Shown here one piece after another: positions 1 to 8,000 of a stretch of DNA of 10,285 nt. The DNA is from an uncultured Parabacteroides sp. (GTDB taxonomy: Bacteria > Bacteroidota > Bacteroidia > Bacteroidales > Tannerellaceae): contig URZO01000131.1 of NCBI GenBank assembly GCA_900552465.1, forward strand, positions 1 to 10,285, read 5' to 3'. The notes under the pieces are model-generated. The model was given only the letters and a program-made list of their open reading frames with translations. It was not told the DNA's origin and ran no database searches. How positions within the stretch are numbered: the first letter of the stretch is position 1; each line of letters opens with the position of its first letter. The translations under genes and the position numbers were made by a program.

Positions 1-76
1 TGCATAGCTGAAGCCTCAAAGGGATGTAAAAGCGAGGGGGAAGAAGGCTTGCATACACACACAGCAGTTTGTATAT

Positions 77-107
77 CAACAATATACACAAAAAAACAGC
101 ATCCAAA
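77..107 (-). promoter_or_regulatory. Possible leftward Bacteroidetes-type promoter
   Basis: Read on the minus strand, TTTG (104-107) is followed by exactly 19 bases and then TATTGTTG (77-84), one mismatch from TAnnTTTG. The -7 element overlaps the TGTATAT/ATATACA dyad, which could serve as an operator. Transcription would run leftward out of the window. The assignment rests on motif spacing only, with no gene in view to support it. Confidence 0.35.
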
Positions 108-136
108 CAGAGCTTAATCTAAGCCTAAAAACAACC

Positions 137-186
137 GGGGGGAATTTGAGGCTAAACTGTCCTTTTCCCTAAATCGCCCCTTTTTT
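137..186 (+). terminator. Possible rightward intrinsic terminator
   Basis: GGGG (137-140) can pair with CCCC (177-180). The stem can be extended inward through GA/TC and TTT/AAA with one mismatch and a bulge, and six T (181-186) follow directly. The loop is long (over 20 bases) and the stem is imperfect, so this is tentative. If real, it would end a rightward transcript that started left of the window or within the first 130 bases. Confidence 0.35.
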
Positions 187-193
187 CCTCTCC

Positions 194-277
194 AAAAGCT
201 ATATCCTTTCATCAAAAAAGCTATACCCTTTTTGCTCACAAGGTATAGCTTTTTTGATGAAAGGATATAGCTTTTTT
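194..277. repeat. Perfect 34-bp inverted repeat, probable bidirectional terminator
   Basis: Positions 194-227 and 242-275 are exact reverse complements over 34 bases, separated by a 14-base loop (228-241). Each arm holds two related units of the type AAGCTATAyCCTTT, so the structure contains four copies, two in each orientation. The plus-strand RNA ends in six U (272-277); the minus-strand RNA ends in four U inside the stem. It begins 10 bp beyond the PBP1A stop codon, so it probably ends that transcript and may also block rightward transcription. The long perfect stem is more than a terminator needs, which suggests a dispersed repeat family or a double-stranded RNA processing site. Confidence 0.75.
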
Positions 278-284
278 ATAACGT

Positions 285-2630
285 TTATTCGAACATCTTG
301 TCAATGCCCCCGACATCCGTTGGCGTTTGTTTGCGCTCTTCTTCGGTGGTCATCTTGCAGGGATTCTGATATTGTTCGGGAATTTCAAAGTCTTCTTCCT
401 GCGAATAGCCTAATGTCTTGTCGGCATAGACTTTCTGCATATAAAGTCCGTAGATCGGCAATGCCATGCTGGCTCCCTGTCCTTCAGCCATACGGTCGAA
501 GTGGATAGAACGATCCTCGCCGCCAACCCAGACTCCGGACACCAGGCTCGGCGTGAAACCCATAAACCAACCGTCGGAATTGTTCTGTGTCGTACCGGTC
601 TTTCCTCCCATAGGCGCCTTGATGCCATAACGGAAGCGGACACGGCTACCGGTTCCGCCGTCTATTACGTTTTTCAGCATGTGAAGCATCTTATAGGAAG
701 CATCCTCCGTCAGCACTTCGCTCATCTGCGGGTTGAAGTTCGCAATCGTATTGCCATAGGAATCTTCTATGCGGGTGACATACAGCGGTTCGACACGGAT
801 ACCTTTATTGGCAAATGTCGTATAAGCGCTTACCATCTCGCCGACCGATACATCCGGCGTACCCAGACAGATCGAAATCACCGGGTCCATCTCGTTCTTC
901 AAACCGAATGAGTGCAACAGACGGACAAACGTATACGGAGACAACTGCCCCATCAGCCAGGCCGTCACCCAGTTGTCGGAGTTCTGCAACCCCCATTGTA
1001 CGGAAACCATCTCGCCGAGACGTTTCTTATTCGCATTACGCGGTTCCCAAAGACGCCCGTTCTCGTCGGTCAACCGTTGCTGTACGTGCAACATCTCGTC
1101 GCAAGGACTGATCCCTTCGATCATCGCCAGCGAATAGAGGAACGGTTTGATAGTCGAACCGATCTGGCGGCGTCCGCCGTTGACCATATCATACTGGAAA
1201 TCGTTATAATCGATTCCCCCGACATAGGCTTTTACATAACCGGTACGCGGGTCCATCGACATAAACCCGGTACGCAGGAAACTCTTATAATAGCGGATCG
1301 AATCCAACGGCGACATGACCGTATCGATCTCGCCGCCCCAGCTGAACACACGCATCTCGGCTGGTTCGTTGAAAGCGGCCTTTATCTCTTTTTCGCTCGC
1401 ACCCGCACTTTTCATCGACCGGTAACGATCCGTCTGATGCATGGCACGCATAAAAATCGTATCTACCTCGCCCTGACGCAAATCGCGGGAGAACGGAGCG
1501 TAATTCTTTCCTTTTTTCTCTTTGAAGAAGGCATCCTGCAAATAACCTCCGATATGTTCACGAACAGCTTCTTCAGCATATTTCTGCATGCGTGAATCGA
1601 TAGTCGTATAGATCTTCAGACCATCGGTGTACAGGTTGTAGAACTCTCCGTCCGGCCTCTTGTTCTTATTACACCAGCCATATACCGGATTTGTTTCCCA
1701 GGCAAGCGAATCTTCCCTGAACTGCTGCATCTGCCACCCCCGGTAGTTCTTGCGTTCGGGCTTCTTGGCCGTCAACGTCAGGCGCAGATATTCGCGGAAG
1801 TAAGGGGCCAAGCCATCTTTATGGTCCATACGGCTGAAATGAAGGGTCAACGGCAAGGCTTTCAACGAATCGCATTCGGCCTGCGAGAGATAGCCGGCTT
1901 TCAGCATCTGGTCCAACACCGTGTTCCGGCGTCCGCGCGTCCGTTCAGTATGGCGTTTCGGATTAAAATAAGACGGGTTCTTACACATCCCGACAAGCGT
2001 GGCGGCCTCTTCTGTCTTTAAATCTTTAGGAGTCTTGCCGAAATAGACACGGGCAGCCGACTGGATACCGACGGCATTATAGAGGAAGTCGAACTTATTC
2101 AGATACATATTGATAATCTCTTCCTTCGTATAGAAACGTTCCAACTGGACCGCGATCACCCATTCGATCGGCTTCTGGAACAAACGTTCCATCACATTGT
2201 CGGCACTCGGCGAAAACAACTGTTTTGCCAGCTGCTGCGTAATGGTACTGCCGCCACCGCCGCTCTTCTGCATCAGAAGACCGCGTTTGACGACTGCACG
2301 GAACAACCCTTGTGCATCGATACCGCTGTGTTCGGCAAAGCGGATATCCTCGGTCGCTATCAACGCCTTCACCAAATCCGGCGAAAGATCGTTATAGTTG
2401 ACAAAAATACGGTTATCCTGACTATGAGCATAGGTACTGAGTGTCTTTCCATCGGCAGATATTACCTGCGAAGCATATTTATCAATCGGATTTTCAAGTT
2501 GTTCGACCGGAGGCATATAGCCTATCGAACCATTGGCGATTGCCGAGAACAGCAAAACTACGACACCTACTGCTGCGGCAAACAGCACCCAAAATGAAAT
2601 TATGATACCTTTTGTTACCTTTGAAGCCAT
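285..2630 (-). CDS. mrcA: Class A penicillin-binding protein, PBP1A type
   Basis: This bifunctional peptidoglycan synthase polymerises lipid II into glycan strands and cross-links the stem peptides outside the inner membrane. The 781 residues begin with a short cytoplasmic stretch and one membrane anchor (about 8-31). The GT51 glycosyltransferase domain (about 55-235) carries the ATEDIRFAEHSG motif with catalytic Glu94, and GGSTITQQLAKQLF from 126. The transpeptidase domain (about 450-740) shows STIK with nucleophile Ser492, SDN at 551-553 and KTG at 677-679. All key residues are present and the length is normal for the family. A charged linker (about 285-450) joins the two domains, and the tail is short and acidic. 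The ATG at 2628-2630 directly precedes the anchor. It follows the YeiH gene on the same strand but has its own likely promoter. PBP1A is assigned by architecture; PBP1C is disfavoured because its typical C-terminal extension is absent. Confidence 0.95.
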   Translation of the reverse strand: MASKVTKGIIISFWVLFAAAVGVVVLLFSAIANGSIGYMPPVEQLENPIDKYASQVISADGKTLSTYAHSQDNRIFVNYNDLSPDLVKALIATEDIRFAEHSGIDAQGLFRAVVKRGLLMQKSGGGGSTITQQLAKQLFSPSADNVMERLFQKPIEWVIAVQLERFYTKEEIINMYLNKFDFLYNAVGIQSAARVYFGKTPKDLKTEEAATLVGMCKNPSYFNPKRHTERTRGRRNTVLDQMLKAGYLSQAECDSLKALPLTLHFSRMDHKDGLAPYFREYLRLTLTAKKPERKNYRGWQMQQFREDSLAWETNPVYGWCNKNKRPDGEFYNLYTDGLKIYTTIDSRMQKYAEEAVREHIGGYLQDAFFKEKKGKNYAPFSRDLRQGEVDTIFMRAMHQTDRYRSMKSAGASEKEIKAAFNEPAEMRVFSWGGEIDTVMSPLDSIRYYKSFLRTGFMSMDPRTGYVKAYVGGIDYNDFQYDMVNGGRRQIGSTIKPFLYSLAMIEGISPCDEMLHVQQRLTDENGRLWEPRNANKKRLGEMVSVQWGLQNSDNWVTAWLMGQLSPYTFVRLLHSFGLKNEMDPVISICLGTPDVSVGEMVSAYTTFANKGIRVEPLYVTRIEDSYGNTIANFNPQMSEVLTEDASYKMLHMLKNVIDGGTGSRVRFRYGIKAPMGGKTGTTQNNSDGWFMGFTPSLVSGVWVGGEDRSIHFDRMAEGQGASMALPIYGLYMQKVYADKTLGYSQEEDFEIPEQYQNPCKMTTEEERKQTPTDVGGIDKMFE

Positions 2631-2635
2631 TTCTT

Positions 2636-2757
2636 GTTAATTGAAAAATGAAAATTGAGAATTGAAAAACCAGCATCCGACTCTCAATAAATTGCATTGA
2701 GCCACAAAGGTAATAATTTATAGAACACAAACGGATAATTTTCAATTCCCAATTAAC
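2636..2757. repeat. AATTGA-type AT-rich repeats in inverted arrangement
   Basis: Positions 2636-2656 and the reverse complement of 2737-2757 agree at 18 of 21 bases; both begin GTTAATTG and end TGAAAATT. The left copy continues with another AATTGAGAATTGAAAA unit up to 2669. The two copies enclose about 80 bp that contain the PBP1A promoter. Imperfect runs of AATTGA or AATTATG units are, to my knowledge, common between genes in Bacteroidales; their function is unclear. This pair is the main structure in the 159-bp gap between the YeiH and PBP1A genes. Confidence 0.6.
2705..2731 (-). promoter_or_regulatory. Likely promoter of the PBP1A gene
   Basis: On the minus strand TACCTTTG (2705-2712) matches TAnnTTTG exactly. 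It lies about 75 bases upstream of the PBP1A start. A TTTG (2728-2731) lies upstream, but the spacer is only 15 bases instead of the usual 19-21, so the -33 element is doubtful. The segment is flanked by inverted AT-rich repeats. Confidence 0.55.
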
Positions 2758-2789
2758 AAACCTTTCAAAGTCCCCTCCCGGGGTGTATA

Positions 2790-3830
2790 TTAAACCAAAT
2801 ATTTAGCTAACAAATAACCTCCTCCAAGCAACCAGATATACAACACCGCTGCCAGGATGAAGGGCTTGGCTCCGGCCTTTTTAAACTTCTCGATGCTGGT
2901 TTCCGCACCTAACGCCGTCATAGCCATCGTTAACATAAATGTATCCACATTATTAATTCCGTCTACGACCGTATGGGGGAGCAAATCGAAAGAGTTAAAG
3001 CCGATCACAGCCAGAAACCCGAACGCAAACCAGGGAATCGTTATCTTGCCGCGTTTCGCAGCGCCAGCTCCTTTCACACCATTAGAAACAGCTTTTACAG
3101 CGGAACGTGCCAAAGCAAAACTCATAATCACCAATACGGGAGCCAGCATCATGACACGGATCATCTTCACGATAATGGCAGTATCCGAAATCTCTTTTCC
3201 CATCGCATTGCCGGCACCTACCACATGCGCCACCTCATGCAGGGTCGACCCGGTATAAAGTCCCATCTGCTCAGGCGTCAGATCCAGAATACCGGAACGG
3301 TACATCGCCGGATAGATAAACATGGACAAAGTACCGAAGATAACGACAGTCGAAACGGCAACAGCAGTCTTATGCGGTTCGCTTTTTACAACAGGTTCTG
3401 CACCCAATACGGCTGCCGCACCGCAAATGGCACTACCCGTAGAGGTCAACAAAGCCAAATCCCGGTCCATCTTCATCAGCCGCCCGACGAACAAACCGAT
3501 AAAAATCGTAGCTGTCACGATAATCGTATCGATCAGGATAGCGGGAAGCCCGATTGCGACCACGCTCTGAAACGTCAACCGGAAACCGTACAGCACGATA
3601 CCGGCACGCAACACCTGTTTCGTACAGAACAGGATTCCCGGCACCCATGTCTCCGGCAAATGGTTGCGCAAGCTGTTCGCATATATCATACCCAATATGA
3701 TACCGACAATCAGCGGGCTGAAAGAAAGGTTCTTGACAAAAGGAAATTCCGCTATATAGAAAGCAGAACAAGAGAAGAGAGCTATCAACAGAATACCATG
3801 AAGTACGTTACTCCTTTTTTCGCTAAACAT
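2790..3830 (-). CDS. YeiH/PSE-family membrane transporter (putative sulfate exporter)
   Basis: This is a polytopic inner-membrane protein of the UPF0324/YeiH family (Pfam Cons_hypoth698), classed as putative sulfate exporters; the true substrate is largely unproven. The 346-residue product is the usual family length. It has about ten hydrophobic segments and two glycine-rich family signatures, GSAICGAAAVLG (132-143) and GSTLHEVAHVVGAG (194-207), the latter with a His-Glu-His cluster that may line the transport path. A basic cytoplasmic loop (about 245-262, AVKAVSNGVKGAGAAKRGK) precedes the last third. I chose the ATG at 3828-3830; an in-frame TTG two codons upstream would add only Leu/Met-Ile and is less likely. 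A LysR-type regulator lies 106 bp upstream on the same strand. YeiH-family genes often sit beside LysR genes of the YeiE/CysL type, so substrate-induced control is plausible. No strong terminator follows it, only a 4-bp GC stem at 2772-2783 without a T tract. Confidence 0.9.
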   Translation of the reverse strand: MFSEKRSNVLHGILLIALFSCSAFYIAEFPFVKNLSFSPLIVGIILGMIYANSLRNHLPETWVPGILFCTKQVLRAGIVLYGFRLTFQSVVAIGLPAILIDTIIVTATIFIGLFVGRLMKMDRDLALLTSTGSAICGAAAVLGAEPVVKSEPHKTAVAVSTVVIFGTLSMFIYPAMYRSGILDLTPEQMGLYTGSTLHEVAHVVGAGNAMGKEISDTAIIVKMIRVMMLAPVLVIMSFALARSAVKAVSNGVKGAGAAKRGKITIPWFAFGFLAVIGFNSFDLLPHTVVDGINNVDTFMLTMAMTALGAETSIEKFKKAGAKPFILAAVLYIWLLGGGYLLAKYLV

Positions 3831-3871
3831 AATCAATTAAGTTTAAAATCCATTACTTTTTTAACCGGCGG

Positions 3872-3879
3872 CAAAAGTA
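3872..3879 (-). promoter_or_regulatory. Likely -7 element for the YeiH-family gene
   Basis: TACTTTTG on the minus strand matches TAnnTTTG exactly and lies about 41 bases upstream of the ATG, inside the 106-bp gap after the LysR gene. No TTTG is found at the expected -33 distance. A weak -33 would fit a promoter that depends on an activator such as the neighbouring LysR protein. This suggests the transporter can be transcribed separately from its regulator. Confidence 0.5.
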
Positions 3880-3901
3880 AGGCTTTTTCCCGGTATCCTT
3901 T

Positions 3902-3920
3902 CCTAATATGTTTTTATAGG
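3902..3920. promoter_or_regulatory. Candidate LysR-type operator upstream of YeiH
   Basis: The 19-bp segment CCTAATATGTTTTTATAGG has matching ends (CCTA/TAGG) and an AT-rich centre, a common look for LysR-type binding sites. It lies 22 bp upstream of the YeiH -7 element, about where a LysR activator would touch RNA polymerase. The dyad is imperfect in the middle and no experimental motif is known to me, so this is positional inference. Confidence 0.3.
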
Positions 3921-3936
3921 GCATAACGCAAGGTTA

Positions 3937-4821
3937 TTACCAGCATTGGCAAGCATAGCGGATAAAGCTTTCTTCCACTCCCCCGTTCTGCCCTTGCGGC
4001 TCGGCAAAGGCAAACATCCGCTCGGCACGGAAGCCGTCCACTTCGATCACCTTCAACCGTCCGGACATCAGTTCACGGGTCACGGCACGAATAGAAACAA
4101 TTCCCAACGCGTCAGAGTTCTCCAGAAACAACTTAATACTCTCCGTACTTCCCATCTGTAACAATACGTTCAACTGCGACAGCTTGACCTGGTGCTCTGC
4201 CAGGGCCGCCTCTACCACATCAAGCGTGCCCGAACCGTTCTCGCGCAGGACAAGCGGCAAGGTGCAAAGTTGCTCGACCGTGATCTCGTCGTAAACAGCC
4301 AGCGAGCTGCCGGTATGCGCCACAACGACCAACTCGTCTTTCATAAAGGGCGTATAGTGGAGCGTACTCTGGTGGGCCGTCCCTTCCACCAGCCCGAGCG
4401 TGATCTTCCCCTCCCGCAAAGCCTGTTCGATATCACGGCTGTTTCCATTCTGCAAAGAGATTTTAATCTCCGGAAATTTCTGAATAAAGGAGGAAAGGAC
4501 AGGCGGAAGCACATACTGCGAGATGGTCGTACTGGCTCCTAACCGCAGTTCACCGCTAAAATTATCCGTCAGCAAATTCATCTCGAAATCCATCTGCCGG
4601 TAAGCAGACAGCAATAACTTCGTATGCGACAACAACAGTTCGCCGGCATGAGTGAGTGCGATACGGCTCCCCACCCGGTCGAACAACGGTGTTTTATATT
4701 GCACCTCCAACTCGTGGATATGCTTACTAATAGCCGGTTGGCTGATAAACAGCTCCTTTGAAGCCTTCGTAAAACTTAGATTCGTGGCTACGCTATGAAA
4801 TACTTTCAGACGGAAATCCAT
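3937..4821 (-). CDS. LysR-type transcriptional regulator (CysL/YeiE/CbbR-like)
   Basis: This 294-residue protein has the normal length and layout of a LysR regulator. The N-terminal winged helix-turn-helix (1-60) includes the recognition region SFTKASKELFISQPAISKHI (16-35) and the wing FDRVGSRIALTHAGELLL. A linker helix (about 61-88) leads to the type 2 periplasmic-binding-like effector domain, starting GELRLGASTTISQYVLP (90-106) and ending near 290. The GELRLGASTTI..Y.LP sequence is typical of the CysL/CbbR/YeiE branch, whose known members respond to sulfur or carbon metabolites; that is resemblance, not proof of ligand. The ATG at 4819-4821 gives a canonical N-terminus (MDFRLKVFHSVA). It is divergent from the AsmA gene and lies upstream of the YeiH transporter on the same strand, its most likely target. 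Autoregulation is plausible because a motif near its promoter recurs in the YeiH control region. Confidence 0.93.
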   Translation of the reverse strand: MDFRLKVFHSVATNLSFTKASKELFISQPAISKHIHELEVQYKTPLFDRVGSRIALTHAGELLLSHTKLLLSAYRQMDFEMNLLTDNFSGELRLGASTTISQYVLPPVLSSFIQKFPEIKISLQNGNSRDIEQALREGKITLGLVEGTAHQSTLHYTPFMKDELVVVAHTGSSLAVYDEITVEQLCTLPLVLRENGSGTLDVVEAALAEHQVKLSQLNVLLQMGSTESIKLFLENSDALGIVSIRAVTRELMSGRLKVIEVDGFRAERMFAFAEPQGQNGGVEESFIRYACQCW

Positions 4822-4840
4822 GTATGGTATAATTTTCAGG

Positions 4841-4872
4841 CAAAGATACGGTTTAGGGCTGTCATATACAAG
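4841..4872 (-). promoter_or_regulatory. Likely promoter of the LysR regulator gene
   Basis: On the minus strand CTTG (4869-4872) is followed by 20 bases and TATCTTTG (4841-4848). The -7 element is an exact TAnnTTTG match and the -33 element differs from TTTG at one base. The predicted start site lies only about a dozen bases before the ATG, so the leader is very short. Confidence 0.6.
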
Positions 4873-4885
4873 GAATAAAAAAGCT

Positions 4886-4897
4886 GCCGGTTAAAAA
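4886..4897 (+). promoter_or_regulatory. 12-base motif shared with the YeiH promoter region
   Basis: GCCGGTTAAAAA occurs here on the plus strand, and exactly the same 12-mer occurs on the minus strand at 3858-3869, beside the YeiH -7 element. After a short gap of five or six bases both copies continue with GGATT and a TAAA. Here it lies about 14 bases beyond the LysR -33 element and includes the dyad GGTT-AAA-AACC (4889-4899). A binding site for the LysR protein used for autoregulation and YeiH control is one explanation. The 192-bp gap 4822-5013 otherwise holds only the two divergent promoters. Confidence 0.35.
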
Positions 4898-4967
4898 CCA
4901 ACGGATTGTAAATAGAAGAATTAATGGTTTATCGCATAAAATACAGATGAAGAATCTACTTTTTTCC

Positions 4968-4975
4968 TACTTTTG
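4968..4975 (+). promoter_or_regulatory. Likely -7 element of the AsmA-family gene
   Basis: TACTTTTG matches TAnnTTTG exactly and lies 38 bases before the ATG. No TTTG is present at the usual -33 distance. The last bases overlap a perfect 10-bp palindrome TTTGTACAAA (4972-4981) across the expected start region, which could be a protein-binding site. Confidence 0.5.
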
Positions 4976-5013
4976 TACAAAGAAATCCTTTTATACTTAC
5001 ACGAGAGATAGCA

Positions 5014-8000
5014 ATGAAAAGAAAAAAGAAAATACTGATAAGTATCGCTATAATTGCAGTTACACTGATATTCATACTTCCAGCTATCGGATTTAGCATA
5101 CTGAACTGGGGCGTGTTGCCGCCGGAGAAACTGACACCGCTGGTTGTCGAGCAGACCAACAAGTTTCTCGATGCACATCTGGATTGCGAGCGGGTGGAGC
5201 TGACTTTCTTCGAGACATATCCTTATCTGGGAGTAAAACTGACTAACGGGCATCTGATTTCGCATGCCGCCGAAGATTCGACCGCCCATGAGGAAGAGTT
5301 GGCGGTGTCCTCCGATTCGTTGTTGTCATTCAACCGCGCGACTGTCTCCCTGCAACCGCTCGACTATCTGTTCGGTGGCAAGATCACTATCAAGGATTTT
5401 TCGCTCGATCACCCGCGTTTCTACGGTTTTGTCAATAAAGACGGACGTGCAAACTGGGATATCTACCAAAGTGAAGCCAATTCGGCGGAAACGGATGCAG
5501 ATAAAAAGCCGCTCCCTCCCATCGACCTGCAGAGAGTGCGCATACGCGGAGGACATTTCACGTACGACGATCGGCAAACTGATCTCTTCGCCGAGGTAAA
5601 CGGTTTCTTTATGCGTCTCGACGGATCACTTACCGGAGGGGCCAATACGTTGGATTTTGAAACGGGCTGTTCCTCTATCTTGTTCAGCAATCCGGCTTAT
5701 ACGTTAAAGAATGACCTGGCGCTCCGGCTCAAAAGCCGCCTGATACTTGCCGACCATTATAACTCGATCATGTTGAAAGATGCCGAACTGTTGGTGAACA
5801 ACCTGCCTTTTACGGCAGACGGAGCTATCCGTAACTTCCCGGAAGACCGGCGTACACGCATCGATATGGATATGGGATTGAAGATATCGGATATGAACGA
5901 CCTGCTGAAATTTATTCCCGATGCTTATTTCCAGAACCGTGACAAGATATTGGCGGAAGGCTCGATCATCATGGAGGGAAACATTCACGGCTTCCTGGGT
6001 GACAGTATCATGCCGAACATAAACCTTTGCTGTAAAATAGAAAACGGTTCTTACCACGTCAAAGATGTGAAACAGGGTATAGACACGTTGGCAATGGATC
6101 TGGATATCCATCTGAACGGACCTCATCCCGACTCTTCTTTCATCTCGCTCGAACAGCTTAACATGAAGGGACTCAACACCGCCCTGGACATACAGGCAAA
6201 AGTAACCAACCTGTTCCGGAATCCGGCCATTAACGCAAAAATGAAGGGACAGGTAGACTTCACCAAAATGGGACAGGAATTCCTGAACCCGGACACTTTA
6301 CTGGTAGAAGGAGTTATGGATGCAGACTTTACTGCCGCTTTCACCGTAGACGACCTCATAGAGAGCCGTTTCGGGAAAATACACGGTTCCGGAAAACTGA
6401 GTATCGACAAGCTGAAAGCATTCAGCCAGCCGCTCGGCATGGATATTTTTATCTCCGATGCTTATCTGGCAATCGATACGACACACCAGAAAAGTCGTTA
6501 TCTGGATGCACAGGAGCTGATGCGGATGACGATGGGCATCGACAGCCTGAACATCAAATACAAGGATGAAATCAGCACGAACATCAGTAAACTGGAAATG
6601 CTGGCACAGACATCGCCCGTGATCGACACAACCGCAGTCATACCGATGACAGGACGCTTGGCATTCGACCAGCTCAGAACACGCATGCCCGATTCGGTCT
6701 GGATGGTCGCAGGACGGACCGAGCTGAAAGGCGGTATCAAATCGTCGGCTTCCGACAAACAAATACCGACGGCAGCTGCTGTTATCTCGATCGATACGCT
6801 GAAATATATCAGTGTCCCGCTTCGCACAGGCCTCGCGCTGACAGAAAGCAGATTTACGATTGAAGCGCTCCCTTATCGGGATGCACGACGCCAACAAAGG
6901 GCAAAGCGGCAACAGCGTGTTCCGACCGGCGGCAAGCTACATGGGCAGCAAACTGTAAGGATGAGAGATACAACCAATAGAAAAGCAGCAAACGACAGTA
7001 CGGATATCAGCGACCAGTTCCTCCGCAAATGGGAAGCACGGGGAAGTGTGTCTTTCAAACAAATACGCGGTTTCAGCCGTTTGTTCCCCCTTCCTATGTG
7101 GATGGAGCAGACGACGATGAAGTTTAACACCAACGACATCACGTTGACGGATGCCCGCCTGCACTTAGGAAAGAGCAATTTCACCCTCAACGGAGAAGTT
7201 AGCCAGATCCGGCGGGCAATGCTCCGGGGTGGCAAACTGAAAGGAGACTTTAAACTGAGTTCGGATTATATCGATTGTAATCAGTTGATGCAGGCAATCA
7301 ATAACGGTATGCAATATGTTGCAAGTAGCTCCGACCTGGCGCCTCTCAGTGACGAAAGCATTGCAGGGCTCGATGCAGCAACGCTCCAGGATAGCATTTC
7401 GCAAGCGGAGACCGACACAACCAGCCAGTTGTTCGTTCTTCCGGCCTTCCTCGACATGACACTCCATACCGATGCGAAACGAATCGACTTTAAAGATCTG
7501 GAGTTGGAAAACGTAACGGGAGAAATCGTCCTGCGTGACCAGAGCATCAATCTGAGCAAGCTCAATATGGACTCCAATATGGGACACGGAAACCTGACAA
7601 TGGTCTACACGGCAAGGAATGAGCAGGAAGCTACAGCCGGATTCGATCTCGACATGGAAAATGTACAGGTGGAAAGACTGATTGCACTTTTCCCGTCTAT
7701 CGATACATTGGTCCCGATGCTCCGTTCGTTTGAAGGCGTGCTGGGCTGCGAGGTCACGGCGACCTGCAAGATGGACTCGACAATGTCTCTTATCATGCCG
7801 TCGATCAATTCATCCTGCTATCTGCACGGAAATAATATGGTATTGCTGGATGGCGAAACTTTTGCCGAAATATCCAAAACGCTTATGTTTAAGAACAAGA
7901 AGCGGAATATGATAGACAGTATTGCGGTCGACCTCGCGATCAAGGATAACAAGATCGAAGTCTTTCCTTTCCTGGTGGAGATGGACCGTTACCGGGTGGC

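Larger units (their letters stand above)
1..193. other. Non-coding left flank, no gene recognised
   Basis: No convincing protein-coding frame and no recognisable RNA gene were found here. Visible elements are a short AC dinucleotide run near 53-63, a 7-bp dyad TGTATAT/ATATACA (70-76 and 82-88), a 9-bp inverted pair AGCCTCAAA (12-20) and TTTGAGGCT (145-153), and a G-run/C-run pair followed by six T (listed separately). It probably contains the 5' region of a gene to the left or the tail of a rightward transcript that began before the window. A structured small RNA cannot be excluded. Confidence 0.5.

Noticed and set aside
194..277. CRISPR-like array from the repeated AAGCTATAyCCTTT units
   Set aside because: There are only four units in mixed orientation, no regular unique spacers and no cas genes; the structure is a palindrome.
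912..1595. Open frame (about 227 codons) on the plus strand opposite the PBP1A gene
   Set aside because: It is antisense to the conserved transpeptidase and linker coding sequence and shows no family resemblance.
2772..2783. Terminator for the YeiH gene (CCCC-GGGA-GGGG)
   Set aside because: The stem is only four pairs and no T tract follows on the minus strand.
2973..3926. Long open frame (about 317 codons) on the plus strand opposite the YeiH and LysR region
   Set aside because: It lies antisense to a clear membrane transporter gene, its composition is rich in His, Arg and Gln as expected for a shadow frame, and it has no recognisable domain or promoter.
3923..3937. Hairpin ATAAC-GCAAG-GTTAT as terminator of the LysR gene
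   Set aside because: The stem is five mostly AT pairs without a T tract, so it is too weak to call.
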